From the NCBI RefSeq assembly GCF_023159225.1, contig NC_063166.1:43703149-43767148 (forward strand): DNA of 64,000 bases, given 5' to 3'. The notes under the pieces are model-generated. The model had not been told where the DNA came from and made no database searches. It worked only from the letters and a program-made list of their open reading frames with translations. The DNA is from Perognathus longimembris pacificus. Taxonomy: Eukaryota > Chordata > Mammalia > Rodentia > Heteromyidae. The position numbers and the translations under genes are program-made. Positions 1 through 10,225 of this stretch are shown in pieces. Within the stretch, counting starts at the first letter, position 1. The number at the start of each line of letters is the position of its first letter.

Positions 1-4
1 ACAC

Positions 5-235
5 TCACTTGCCCCGGCTCCGGCCCCGGCCCTGAGAGAGCACCTCACTTGCCCTTGCCCTGGCCCCGGCCCCGGCCCCCGGAGGGCACTCACTGGCCCT
101 GGCCCTGGCCCTGGCCCCGGCCCGGGAGGGCACTCGCTGGCCCCAGCCCCGGCCCCAGCCCCGGCCCCCAGCCCCAGCCCCGGTCCCGGTCCCGGTCCCG
201 GCCCGGCTCCGACCCCGGCCCGCCCCACGAAGCCC
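5..235. repeat. GC-rich minisatellite in CMTM6 intron 1
   Basis: The array is built from short CCCTGG/CCCCGG units (ggccctggccctggcccc and similar). It is interrupted by the recurring module gggcactcactggcc near 86, with variants near 1, 42 and 129. It starts directly after the CMTM6 exon 1 donor and leaves the window on the left. Read on the minus strand each module contains AGTGAGTG-like sequence resembling a 5' splice site. Long ORFs across it are artefacts of the absence of stop codons in GC-rich repeats. Confidence 0.8.
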
Positions 236-241
236 ACTCAC

Positions 242-376
242 CAGCTGCAAGCCCTTGAAGACGCGTCGATACCACGGGAGCCGGGTCAGCGTAAAGTAGG
301 CAGCGAAGCCGCGGGCGCCTCTGGCGGGGCCCGGGTCCTCCTCGGTGGTAGGACTGTACACCGCTCCGTTCTCCAT
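242..376 (-). CDS. CMTM6: CMTM6, first coding exon
   Basis: CMTM6 is a MARVEL-domain membrane protein of the plasma membrane and recycling endosomes, known as a stabiliser of PD-L1. Read on the minus strand, this exon starts with ATG at 376-374 and encodes 45 residues beginning [20 protein letters not shown], which matches the CMTM6 N-terminus as I recall it. The exon ends after KGLQL at a strong donor (GTGAGT, 241-236). It covers the N-terminal cytosolic tail and the start of the MARVEL region; the membrane segments lie in later exons left of this window. Residues 23-40 ([18 protein letters not shown]) differ noticeably from the human form as remembered. An in-frame ATG lies further upstream at 532-530, but the MENGAVY start is the known family start. 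The gene continues off the left edge. Confidence 0.95.
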
Positions 377-600
377 CCTGTCACCGCCGCCGTCGGACTG
401 CGCCGCTGATTGCGCTCGCCCCACAAAAGTCCCCTTTGCGGAGGCGCGGCGGACAGTGGGGCCGTCACTTCCTGAGCCTCCGCCCCGCTTCCGACTCCTG
501 CCCCGCCCCGCGGCCGCCGTGGCTACGCCCACTTCTTGACCACGCCCCCCGGGCCTGACCGGGTGAAACTCAATTCTAAACTTTTCCTAGTCGGGACTTC
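377..600 (-). promoter_or_regulatory. CMTM6: CMTM6 CpG-island promoter and 5' UTR
   Basis: The stretch upstream of the CMTM6 ATG is rich in CpG and lacks a TATA box, as expected for a housekeeping promoter. Visible motifs are a GC-box block (ccccgccccg at 501-510), an ETS-type core (cacttcctg near 467-475) and GC-rich CACGCCC at 541-547. The CpG density falls sharply after about 560, where SINEs begin. The transcription start is not determined by the sequence and is probably within about 450-540. Confidence 0.7.
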
Positions 601-650
601 TGGTTTTAGAGTATGAATTGGTACTTTTTGTGCATTTTTTCCTTTTTTCT

Positions 651-841
651 TGTGCCGGTCTTGGGGCTTGCTCAAGACTAAGCGCTCTACTACCGAGCCA
701 CAGCTCCAAGTCGGGCTTTTTGGTGGTTAATTGGAGGTGAGTGTCAGGGACGAAACTTCCCCAGGCTGACTTTGAACCTCAAGTCTCAGGTCTCAGCCTC
801 CTAAGTAGGCAGGTTTACAGGCGTGAGCCACCGGCACCTGG
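651..841 (-). mobile_element. B1-dID-type SINE
   Basis: Reverse-oriented copy. The ID-like tail comes first (tgtgccggtcttggggcttg), then the loop ggttaattggag, then the 7SL-like head ending in acaggcgtgagccaccggc. It lies just outside the CMTM6 CpG island. A short ATT microsatellite follows at 849-880. Confidence 0.8.
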
Positions 842-1047
842 ATTTGGATGATGATTATTATTATTATTACTATTATTGTACTAGAGATTGAACTCAAGGC
901 TTCTTGCATGTTAAGCATGTGTTGTGCCATTAAACTACAGTCCCAGCTCCTACACTGACTCCTCTTCTCCTCCTTCTCCCCCACCCAACCCCAGCTTCTC
1001 TTCCTCTCCCCTCCAACCTCCCCCTTTCTCCTCCTCTTTTTCTTCTT

Positions 1048-1244
1048 TGTGGTCCTACTGTCCCAGGGCTTCTTTTGCTCAAGGCTAGCACTCTACAGCT
1101 TGTGCCACTTAAGGCTTTTTCTGTAATTATTTGGAGATAATAGTCTCACAAACTTTCCTTCCCTGGGCTGGCTTCCAACCATGATCCTCAGATCTCAGCC
1201 TCCTGAGTAGCTAGGATTACAGGCATGAGCCACCAGAACCTGGC
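1048..1244 (-). mobile_element. B1-dID-type SINE
   Basis: Reverse copy running from the ID-like part (gtcctactgtcccagggc) to the B1-like end (gattacaggcatgagccacc). The upstream 960-1045 stretch is pyrimidine-rich, with CTCCTTCTC-like runs. Confidence 0.75.
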
Positions 1245-1707
1245 TGTGACTTTTGATTTATTTCTTACTTCCCTCTATCTTGCATCTTCCAGCAGTCATT
1301 CATTCATTCACCTATATATTTTGAGTGCAGTATGCAAGGAACCTAATTCTAGATGCTGGGGTTACAGCCATGTACTAACCAAAGACACAAGAGCCCTGTT
1401 CTGTCCCTACTACCTTGGGAGCAGGACAATCAATAAATAGACCCACAAGAATTTCAAAGACCCACAAGAATTTTAATGACAGACAGATGACAATACTGAT
1501 GGTCTCAATTTATAATAGTTCAATTTTTTCTCTCTTTTTTTCTTGCAGGTTACTGGGATTTGAACTCAGAGTCCCACACAAGCACTGTGTCACTTGAGCC
1601 ACACCTAAACTCTATTTGCTTTGATTACTTTTGCTGTAGGGTCTTGATTTATACTCAGGCCAGCCCAGACTACAGTCTTGCTACTTAAGATTTCTGCTGT
1701 TGCAGGG

Positions 1708-1800
1708 ATGACAGACAGACAGACAGACAGACAGACACACACACACACACACACACACCACCACCACCACCACCACTACCACCACCACCACCACCACCAC
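1708..1800. repeat. Compound microsatellite (GACA)n-(CA)n-(CCA)n
   Basis: Three simple repeats follow directly on each other: gacagacagacag, then a CA run, then ccaccaccac with one interruption. It abuts a partial reverse SINE head. Confidence 0.9.
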
Positions 1801-1805
1801 ATCCA

Positions 1806-1918
1806 GTTTTTTATTGGTGAGACAGAGTCTCTAGAACTTCTTTCCTGAGCTGGCCTCAAACCTCCGGATCTTAGCTTCCCCAGTAGGGCTTACAGGTGTG
1901 AACCACCATTGCCAGCTT
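1806..1918 (-). mobile_element. Partial B1-dID SINE
   Basis: Only the 7SL-like head and middle loop are recognisable (ttattggtgagacagagtct to acaggtgtgaaccacc). The ID-like tail is replaced by the compound microsatellite. Confidence 0.6.
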
Positions 1919-2014
1919 CATTTTAGGATTTGATTTTTACTTATAACGGTGTGAAGTTGCTATACATCCACATTTGGGTGTGTATCACACATTTGGATTT
2001 TGAATTTCTTGTGT

Positions 2015-2252
2015 GTGTGTGCTGGTCCTGGGTTTGAACTCAAGGCCTGGTCACTGGCCCTGAACTTTTTGGCTCAATGTTAGTGCTCTACCATGTGAGC
2101 CATAGCTCTACTTATGGCTTTTTTTTTTTTGCAGGTTAATTAAAGATTAGAGTCTAATGGACTTTCACATCCAGGCTGGCTTGAACTACAATCCTCATAT
2201 CTCAGCCTCCTGAAATAGGTAGAATTACAGGCATGAGCCACTAATGCCTGGG
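2015..2252 (-). mobile_element. B1-dID-type SINE
   Basis: Reverse copy: gtgctggtcctgggtttgaactc, then a poly-T expansion near 2119-2130, then the head ending caggcatgagccactaatgc. Confidence 0.75.
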
Positions 2253-2345
2253 TTGGATTTTTCATTTTGAACTTTTCAGTAAGTTATAGGAGCTACTAGA
2301 GACTTTATTATAAAGTAGATTTTGTGTTCTATTATTATTATTATT

Positions 2346-2527
2346 GCTGGTCCTGGGCCATGAACTCAGGGCCTGGGAACTGTCCCCAGCTTCTTTTTGC
2401 TCACTCTACCACTTGAGCCACAGCACCACTTCTGGCTTTTCTATATATGTGGTGCTGAGGAATCAAACCCAGGGGTTTCATGTATGCAAGGCAAGTACTC
2501 TACCACTAGGCCATATTCCCAACCCCC
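2346..2527 (-). mobile_element. ID-like dimer SINE
   Basis: Reverse copy of the tRNA-derived ID-like dimer. The RNA pol III box B complement (ggaatcaaaccc) and the 5' end complement (ggccatattcccaacccc) are visible. Confidence 0.75.
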
Positions 2528-2624
2528 AGACTGTATTAAATGCATGAATACCTTTGGTTATTTTTAGTTTATGATGGATTTATCAGGATGTAAGCCCCAT
2601 TGTTAATTGAGGAGCATCTATAAC

Positions 2625-3600
2625 AGCTCCACTTCTGGCTTCTTTTTGGTATTTAATTGGAGGTCAAGTCTCATAGACTTTCCCAGGTTGGTTTTGAACT
2701 ATGATCCACAGATCTCAACCTCCTGAGTAGCTAGGATTACAGGTAAGAGCCATCAGCACCTGGTTTAATAATCTTTCTATGGCCCCAAACCACCTCCCTT
2801 CTTTGAGATGTAAAACAAAAGCTCCCATTCAGATGAATAAATACAGACAAATGGATACAAGTCTGAGGAGGCTGTGTGCACCCAGCAAAATAATCTCTCC
2901 TTCCGTCTTTGACTTAATTCATTCCCAGTGTCCTCCTAAAGCTAAGCAGCCTCCAACTTATTTTTGTTGATTTTTTTTGTACCAGTCCTAGGGCTTAAAC
3001 TCAGGGCCTGAGCACTGTTCCTGAGCTTTTTTGCTCAAGGCTAGCACATTACCACTTGAGCCACAGGTCTAATTCTGGCATTTTTGTTTGTTTGTGCTTA
3101 GAGATAACAGTCTCACAGATTTTCCTGCCCTGGCTGGCTTTGAACTGAGTTCTCAGATCTCCACAGGCATCTAGCACCCAGCACCAATTTCTCTTCATTT
3201 AGTTGTTGGGGTGCTAGTGATGAAACTTGGGCCTACAGCATGCTAAATCCAAGTTCTACACTGAGCTACACCTTCTATCCTCATCCACAACCGATTCTAT
3301 ACAATTAAAGGGAGTCATTGTGGGGTGCTGCAGCAACCCACTACTGTTAGTCTTTTACTTATTCCCCATTTTAGCAGTGCTAGGGGTTGAACTCAGGAAC
3401 TTGAGCTTGCTCAGTTTGCTTACTCACAGGTAGAGCTCTACCACTTGAACAAAAAAAAAGCCATGCCTCCAGCATGACTTTTTGCTATCTTGGAGATAGA
3501 GTCTACTGAATTCTCCTGCCTGGGATGGCCTCAAACTGTGATCATCCAGATCTCAGCCTCCTGTGTAACTATGATTATAGGCATGAGCCTGGTGCTCTGA
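2625..3600 (-). mobile_element. Cluster of three reverse B1-dID SINEs
   Basis: Copies lie at about 2625-2764 (head only), 2976-3185 and 3370-3595. Each carries the loop resembling taattggaggtcaagtctca and the head ending in ggattacaggtaagagcc or a variant. The single-copy gap at 2765-2970 shows nothing recognisable. Confidence 0.7.
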
Positions 3601-3839
3601 TAGTCTTCAAGTCTTCATTATCATAAACTGAATCTAGGACATCTGACATTTCTTTTGATACTAACAAAAAAATTGTTTCATAACTAGAGAGATGGGTAGA
3701 AGAACAGACTCATAGTAAAACAGCTGTAGTCACATGGTTAATAGTAGAAGCTAAGTAGAGTTTATAGGTTTCCACCGTACAAAATGACCAGTTTCTCAAG
3801 AGAAACTACCAATGCAAGGGAGAAAACCAGCAAAATCTG

Positions 3840-4016
3840 GAAATGGAGGTGTGGTTCAAGTGGTAGAGGTCCAGTCTTGAGCCAAAAGGCCAAGCAAGAG
3901 CAGCAATACAGGAGCAATATAGGCAAGCCCCACTACAGGCACATATAAGAGTGTGCGCACACATAAGAGCGCGCGCACATGCGTGTGCACCCACACACAC
4001 ACACACACACGAAAAA
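3840..4016. repeat. SINE-derived ID tail plus (CA)n/(CG)n tract
   Basis: An ID-like tail reading forward (gtggttcaagtggtagagg) ends in an alternating purine-pyrimidine run (gcgcacacataagagcgcgcgcacatgc) and a CA run near 3990-4009. Alternating CG/CA of this kind can adopt Z-DNA. Confidence 0.6.
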
Positions 4017-4145
4017 AATGAGAAGTCTTATTCATAGTGGAAAAATACAAAAATAAAACAAGATAATACATCTCATTTAGGTCTAAAGAGTATTTGTTTT
4101 TCTTCTTTAACATTAAGTGTTGCTTCTTTAACATTAAGGTTGTTG

Positions 4146-4510
4146 CGCCTGGTGCTACTGTCTCACACCTATAATCCTAGCTACTCTGGAGTTTGAGATC
4201 TAAGGATCACAATTCAAAGCCAGCCCAGACAGGAAAGTCCATGAGACTCTTATCTCCAATAAACTACTCAGAAAAGGTGGCAGAGGGGCTGGGAATATGG
4301 TCTAGTGGCAAGGGTGCTTGCCTTATATTCATGAAGCCCTGGGTTCGATTCCCCCAGCAACACATGTACAGAAAACAGCCAGAAGTGGCACTGTTGCTCA
4401 AGTGGCATAGTGCTAGCCTTGAGCAAAAAGAAGCCAGGGACAGTGTTCAGGCCCTGAGTCCAAGGCCCAGAACTGGCAAAAAAAAAAAGAAAGAAAGAAA
4501 AAAGAAAGAA

Positions 4511-4593
<83 letters not shown>

Positions 4594-4670
4594 GAAAAGT
4601 GGTAGAGTACTAGCTTTGAGCAAAAGAAGCTCAGGGAGAGACCTGGCCCCAGAGTTCAAGACACAGAACT
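4146..4670 (+). mobile_element. B1-dID SINE interrupted by a younger ID-like SINE
   Basis: The head of a B1-dID element (4146-4284) and its tail (about 4597-4670, ggtagagtactagctttgagc) are split by a complete ID-like dimer at 4285-4480 with an expanded GAAA tail. The (CA)n at 4671-4707 forms the tail of the outer element. Confidence 0.8.
4481..4593. repeat. (GAAA)n microsatellite grown from a SINE A-tail
   Basis: About 100 bp of GAAA repeats directly follow the ID-like dimer end (aactggc plus A-run). The lysine/glutamate-rich and phenylalanine/leucine-rich frames across it are repeat artefacts. Confidence 0.9.
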
Positions 4671-4671
4671 G

Positions 4672-4709
<38 letters not shown>

Positions 4710-5009
4710 TGCTATTGATATTTTAAGTGAGAGAAAGGAAACATCACAAAAAGAGACAGCTTGTGAAAATATGACTGGATAGGACCTTCAAGAAACAATA
4801 TGATATCATTTTCCATTGGAGAGGATAGTTTTTCAGCAGATGCTACTCTGCAGTTTTCACTGAGAACTGTCTATAGCAGCCCACTTAGGCAATCCTGTGG
4901 ATACAAAGTTAGATTGTAGACACTGACCTAAAGTGAAGCAACAAATGTATCCAAAAACACACAGGTCACCAGAGAAAATGTGATATGTGCCATGAAAGAG
5001 ATACCAGTG

Positions 5010-5345
5010 AACTCTGTTGAGAATTTATTTGTAATTCTTTATTGTTATTATAAAGGCAATATACAGAGGGACTACAGTTACATAAGTCATGTAATGAGTA
5101 CATTTCTTTTTGGACTACTAGTCTCTCTCTTTCAGTTTTTCCTTCTCGCCCTCACTCACAAAGTTGTATAGTTCATTTTCAACATAGTGTTTAGTGAGTA
5201 CCACTGGTGTATTTGTTCACCCTTCATCCCTCTATTTCTGTGTCCCCCTTACCCTCCCAAAGACAGACAAACTAACAAGACAAAAATAAAACAACAATAA
5301 AGATAAAATCTCTTGTTTCTATTTCCTGGAGTTCCTTTTTCTAAG
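5010..5345 (-). mobile_element. Old L1 3'-end-like relic
   Basis: The reverse strand carries the motif family found at several LINE 3' ends in this window: complement of aatgtactcattacatgac, then taactgtagtccctctgtat. The part from 5170 to 5330 (acccttcatccctctatttc and on) is probably the same relic. No TSD was seen. Confidence 0.4.
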
Positions 5346-5652
5346 TATTATTTTATATGATCAGAGGCACACAGGCATTGTGCTATGTTGGGAATTTAGA
5401 ACAAAGCTGAAAGTGCAGAGGCACTCCAAGCTGGGCTCAGTGATGCTTGGTTTGGGAAACAGAGACATGGGCCAATGAGGGTTCAGGCAGACAGGCCACG
5501 TGAAGGACACAGGAAAAGTGTGCATAGTACCACGATGGACATAAGTTTGGAAGGTCATAGGAATCAGAGTAAGGAAGTGTGTCCACAATGAGCCACCAAA
5601 AGGTTTGGGGGGTGGGGTGATATGACTGGAGTGTTTTCTGGTTTTTTGTTTT

Positions 5653-5842
5653 TGTTTTGCCAGTCCTGGGGCTTGAACTCAGGGCCTGGACACTGTCCCT
5701 GGCTTCTTTTTGCTCAAGCACTCTACCACTTGAGTCACAGCACCACTTCTGGCTTTTTCTATATATGTGGTGCTAAGGAATCTAACCCGGGGCTTCATGT
5801 ATACAAGGTGAGCACTTTTCCAGTAGGCCATATTCCCAGCCC
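5653..5842 (-). mobile_element. ID-like dimer SINE
   Basis: Reverse copy from tgccagtcctggggcttgaa to ggccatattcccagccc. It is moderately diverged, with tctaacccggggc at the box B region. Confidence 0.8.
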
Positions 5843-5867
5843 TTCTGGTTTTTGTGTTTGGTTGGTT

Positions 5868-6447
5868 TTTGTGCCAGTCCTGGAGCTTGATCTCAGGGCC
5901 TGGGCACTGTCTCTGAGCTTCTGAGCTCAAGGCTCAAGCACTGCTCTATCACTTGAGCCATAACTTCACTTCTGGCTTTTTGGTGTTTGTGCTGGTACTA
6001 GAGTTTAAACTCAGGGCCTGGGCAATGTCCTTTAGCTTTTATCCTCAAGGTTAGCCCTCTACCACTTAAACCACAGCTCTACGTCCAGATTTTTGCTGAT
6101 TAATTGGGCATGGAGATTCGTAGATTTTCCTGCATAGGCTGGCTTTGAACCATGATCCTGAGGAGCTCAGCCTCCTGAGTATATAGAATTATAGGTATGA
6201 ACCACTGGCACATGGAGCTATAGGAGGTATTCTTTTTTTACTTTTAATTTTTGGTCAGTTGTGGGCTTGAACTCAGGGCCTGGGAGCTGTCCCTGGGCTT
6301 TGTCCCTCAAGGTTAGCACTCTACCATTTGAGCCACAGGGCCACTTCCATTTTCTGGAGATAAAATCTCATGGATTTTCCTACTAGGCAGGCTTCAAACC
6401 ACAATTGTCATAGCTCAGCCTCCTGAGTAGCTAGGATTACCAGCTAG
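5868..6447 (-). mobile_element. Run of reverse B1-dID SINEs
   Basis: Three units lie in one run: a tail fragment at 5868-5985, a full copy at 5986-6214 and a further copy at 6247-6447. They share ctcagcctcctgagta and loop sequences such as ttaattgggcatggagattc. Confidence 0.7.
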
Positions 6448-6710
6448 AGCTTTTCTTAATGGATATTTTCTAAATAGCAATGAGCAGACTGAATTGATTG
6501 TTAAGACCCATATTGAAGCTAATGCTCCAAAGACCATGAATAAGTGTTCTAACTTATGTATAGTTGAAACAATGTAAAACTAATTTAGATAAGGATATGA
6601 AACCACAGTTTTTTGTGTGTGTGTGAGAGAGAGTGTGTGTGTGTGTGTGTGCATTTTGAAAGTAAAAATAATTCTGGAGTAAGTTAGGTTGGACTATGCA
6701 ATTGTTGAGG

Positions 6711-6917
6711 CTGGGTGCTGGATGTTCATATTTGTAATCCTATCTACTAAGGAGGTTGAGACTTAGAAATCAAGGTTCAAAGCCAACCCAAGCAGAAAAT
6801 TCCATGAAATTCTCCAGTTAACTGTCAAAATGCCAAACTGCAGGTGTGGCTCAAGTGGTAGAGCACCAGCCATGAACAAACAAGTTGAGCAAATTTGATG
6901 CCCTGAATTCAAGCCAT
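6711..6917 (+). mobile_element. B1-dID-type SINE
   Basis: Forward copy from ggctgggtgctggatgttca to the ID-like tail (gtggctcaagtggtagagc). Its A-rich tail has become the long GAAA/GGAA array that follows. Confidence 0.75.
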
Positions 6918-6925
6918 GGGAAGGA

Positions 6926-7020
<95 letters not shown>

Positions 7021-7152
7021 GAAGAAAGGAAGGAAGGAAAGAGAGAAAGAGAGAGAGGGAGGGAGGGAGGGAGGGAGGGAGGGAGGGAGGAAGGGAGGAA
7101 GGAAGGAAGGAAGGAAGGAAAGAAGGAAGGAAAGAAGGAAGGAAAGAAGGAA
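6918..7152. repeat. (GAAA)n to (GGAA)n/(GGGA)n polypurine tract
   Basis: About 235 bp of uninterrupted purines on the plus strand pass from GAAA to GGAA/GGGAG and back. It is the tail of the preceding SINE. Long pure polypurine tracts can form triplex DNA. Open frames here encode only K/E/R or F/L/S repeats. Confidence 0.95.
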
Positions 7153-7254
7153 ATTGAAACAAGACAAGATTGGTAGCCTTGTAATTAAGTCTACCAAAAA
7201 GCAATCATTTGTCTCTATTAGACAAAAATCATTTGCAAGTTATCAGTCTTCTAT

Positions 7255-7745
7255 AATTATCTTTTTTGGACCTGGGCCCAACCTGATAGTAACAACTCAC
7301 CTAAAACTCCTATTCCTGGCACCATGAGATTTCAGAAAGGTATGCCTTTAGAAGGGTACATACTCCCTTCACACACCGCTCTCACCTCCTACCCTCTGAT
7401 GGGAAATTGCTTTGCTCTTATAACTCCACGGTGCTTGAGGCCCACTCACCACCCTTCCCTGCAAGACATCATTCCTGGCCTTATCTGAAGGTGCAGGGCC
7501 TTCCGCCAGAAATGCAGAGATATCACAGATCCAAAACAGGACTACAACTACAAACAGGTTACAAATCCAAAATTCTCATATTCAACTACATTTAAACCCT
7601 AAAGCCCCCATGTCCCTCACCCCTTCTATCTCTGACTCTGTTGGGTGCTCCTTGGCACCCCTCTTCAGTGATGATTAAATACTGATCTGATCTGTTGAGC
7701 TTTCTGTCTACTTTCCCCCTGTGGCCTCACCCCCTGTTCTACATC
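7255..7745. mobile_element. Possible old LTR or unresolved repeat
   Basis: This SINE-free, C-rich stretch differs in composition from its surroundings. It contains cttataactccacggtgc, tgttgggtgctccttggcac and a possible polyadenylation-like gattaaata near 7673-7681. The layout would suit an old solo LTR, but no clear TG...CA ends or target duplication are visible. A unique intergenic block is the alternative. Confidence 0.3.
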
Positions 7746-7925
7746 AGGGTAGGCAAGCTTTCTCTGTAAAGGACAGGAGCATTGGACACTTGCAGCTATA
7801 AGGACACATAGGGTCTGTCACAATTCCTTATCTAGGCTGTTGTTAAAGGACAATAGCTATAGACAATATATAAATAAATGGGGATGGCTATGTTCCAATA
7901 AAAATGCAGAGGGCTGGATTTGTGG
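7746..7925. mobile_element. hAT-Charlie-type DNA transposon relic
   Basis: The text agggtaggcaagctttctctgtaaagg, then tagacaatatataaataaat and tatgttccaataaaa, follows the well-known mammalian hAT nonautonomous element with the ends cagggtcggcaaactttttc. It is truncated and diverged, as expected of a pre-placental-radiation relic. Confidence 0.6.
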
Positions 7926-8047
7926 AGTTCTAGGCCAGAGGAGGCCTGAGGAATCCCAAAGGAAGAGGCCCAGCCATTTGCCTAAAAATCAAATGGGAAA
8001 AGTAATGGTGAAAATCATGAAAAGAGTGTGGGGGTGGGGTGGGGGGG

Positions 8048-8262
8048 AGGTAATGTTGATACTAAGGCTTAAACTCAGGGTCTTGAGCTCTCCTTTAGCC
8101 TTTTTTGCTTAAAGCTGGTGCTCTACCACTTGTGCCACACTTTCACTTCTGGCTTTTTGCTGGTTAATTGGAGATAAGAATTTCTTAGATTTGTCTGCTC
8201 AAATTAGCTTCAACCTTAAATTCTCAGAATTCAGCCTCCTGAATAACCAATATTATAGACTT
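8048..8262 (-). mobile_element. B1-dID-type SINE
   Basis: Reverse, diverged copy from ttgatactaaggcttaaactc to gcctcctgaataacc. A G-rich run precedes it at 8030-8049. Confidence 0.6.
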
Positions 8263-8671
8263 GTTTGGAAAGAGATGTATTCAGTACAGCTCCATGGGAA
8301 GACAAGCATTCAGTCCTGCCGTGGGGGTCCTGAGGCCCTGAGATTATAGAAGCAAACAATTGGAGCAAAAGCAAATATTCAGCCATCTTGGTCAAACTGT
8401 GGTCTGGCTGATCATTATTCAGATCTGGTTCTGAGAGCCCAGGTGGCTGAAAGATGGGGGAGTCATTATCTTTTCTGGGGGCTGGCAATCCAGTTCTCTT
8501 CAGGAAATGATGGCTCCCACTTAGGGAGCCTTCCCATCTTGGTGTTATGGTCTGTAAGGCTGTTACTGGAATCCTGAAGATATCTCACTTTTACAATGGT
8601 GTCTTTAGTCTCCATGGGGGACAAAAATTTAGGACTAATCACATTGTATTAATAGTGGGTTTTGTGTGTGT

Positions 8672-8885
8672 GCCAGTATAAAATCTTAAACTCAGGGCTT
8701 GGGCATTGTTTCTCAGCTTTTTCCTCTCAAAGCCAGTGCTCTGCCACTTGACCCACAGCTTTACTTTCAGCTTTTTGGTTATTACTTGAAGATAAGAATC
8801 TTATGGACCTTCTTGCCCATGTTGGCTTTGAACTTTAGTCCTCTGATCTCAGCTTTCTCTAGATGTGAGCCATCGACACCTGGCT
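8672..8885 (-). mobile_element. B1-dID-type SINE
   Basis: Reverse, diverged copy. The tail (gccagtataaaatcttaaac) and the head end (agatgtgagccatcgacacc) are recognisable. The region 8265-8670 between SINEs shows nothing I recognise. Confidence 0.6.
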
Positions 8886-9121
8886 ACAGACATACCTTAA
8901 GTGATTAACATGTCTATGTACAGAGTTGTACAGGAATCAGACCCAAGGTGAAGGTAATAAAGGAGACACACAGAATGGAGTCAGAGACACCAAGCTTTTC
9001 TGTTTTTACTCATTAGAACTCTGCAGGCCCAAGTGAAGACTCAGGGCTTTTAGCCAAAGTAACCTCTAAGCCCATTACAGATTGGCCCACAAACCATAGT
9101 TTTCTGGCCACCGATCTGGTT

Positions 9122-9290
9122 CAGTAGTTCTCAGACTTCAGTGATCAGCAGAATCACCAAGATGCCTCAATCTTCTGGAAGACCACAAGGTCCCAGTGTT
9201 TCACCATATCTTCATTTGAGAATCTACATTTCTAACAAGTTCTCTGGTGATGCTGCTGGCTGGTCCAGAACAACGGCTTGTAAAAGACAT
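9122..9290. mobile_element. MER5-type hAT relic
   Basis: Both ends of a MER5A/B-like element can be read: cagtagttctcagacttcag at the start and, inverted, the tctacatttctaacaagttc...gatgctgctg side. This is an old nonautonomous DNA transposon. Confidence 0.6.
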
Positions 9291-9502
9291 CAAAATAGCA
9301 TCCAGCCTACCTCTTTCCTTATTTCCAGATGGTGGGTTGTTTCCCAAAGGGAAGATAAAGAACACAGACTAGAGAACTCTGAGGTTTATGGAGCAGAGGC
9401 ATGACATGGAATTTATAGTGAATAGGATCTGGAATGCTGGTGGAGAAATATTTGAGAAATATAGCACTAAGTAACTAGAGCCATAAATGCATAAAAAGGG
9501 GA

Positions 9503-9850
9503 GCCTGGTGGCACTGGCTCACACATGTAATCCTAGCTACTCAAGATGCTGAGATCTGAGGATTGCAGTTCAAAGCCAGCCGGGGGTAGCAAAGTCTATG
9601 AGACTCTTATCTCCAATTAACTACTAGAAAACAGGAAATGGTGCTGTGGCTCAAGTGGGGGAGCTGGGAATGTGGCTTAGTGGTAGAGTGCTTGCCTAGC
9701 ATGCATGAAGCCCTGGATTCAATTCCTCAGCACCACATAAACATAAAAAGCCAGAAGTGGCACTGTGGCTCAAGAGGTAGAGTGCTAGCTTTGAGCAAAA
9801 AGAAGCCAGGGACAGTGCTCAGGCCCTGAGTTCAAGCCCCAGGACTGGCA
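9503..9850 (+). mobile_element. B1-dID head followed by ID-like dimer SINE
   Basis: A B1-dID head and loop (gagcctggtggcactggctc to caattaactactagaaaac) runs into an ID-like dimer at about 9657-9850 (gctgggaatgtggcttagtg). The outer element tail is reduced to a few bases. Confidence 0.7.
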
Positions 9851-9929
9851 AAACAAGGGAGGGGGGGAGTGGAAAACACACATACACAAAAATTCAGTTC
9901 TGTGAAGTCTTTTTAAAAAAGTCTTAGAG

Positions 9930-10225
9930 CCAGGCACAGTAGTTCATGCCTGCAATCCCAGCTACTAGGAAAGCATAGATCAGAAGAACCAGTTTAGTTG
10001 AGGCCAACCAGGTAAAAAAGTAGTGAGATCCAATCTCAGGTGATAAGCCAGGTGTAATGCTTCACTTGGGATCTCATAGCAAGAGGATCTTGATTTTAGG
10101 CCAACTCTTTGGCCAGCCAGGCCCTATCTGAAAAATAACAAAAACAGTAAAGGTTTGGGTGTATGGCTCAAGTGGTAAGGAGCTTGCCTAGCAATCTCCA
10201 GGCCTGGGAGTTCAAACTCTAGTAT
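9930..10225 (+). mobile_element. B1-like and ID-like SINE remnants
   Basis: B1-type sequence (gccaggcacagtagttcatgc) is followed by a second partial B1 and an ID-like tail (ggctcaagtggtaaggagc). All pieces are diverged. Confidence 0.5.

Noticed and set aside
5..532. A 175-residue minus-strand frame covering CMTM6 exon 1 and more
   Set aside because: Only residues from MENGAVY to KGLQL are CMTM6. The rest is 5' UTR and GC-rich intronic minisatellite that happens to lack stops.
4285..4480. tRNA-like sequences with box A and box B as real tRNA genes
   Set aside because: Here and throughout the window they are parts of dispersed SINEs with A-tails and target duplications.
4193..4726. Long open frame with a Lys-rich repeat
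   Set aside because: It runs through two SINEs and a (GAAA)n array; the protein is a translation of repeats, not a gene.
6763..7204. Leu/Phe/Ser-rich and Lys/Glu-rich frames on both strands
   Set aside because: They come entirely from the polypurine tract.
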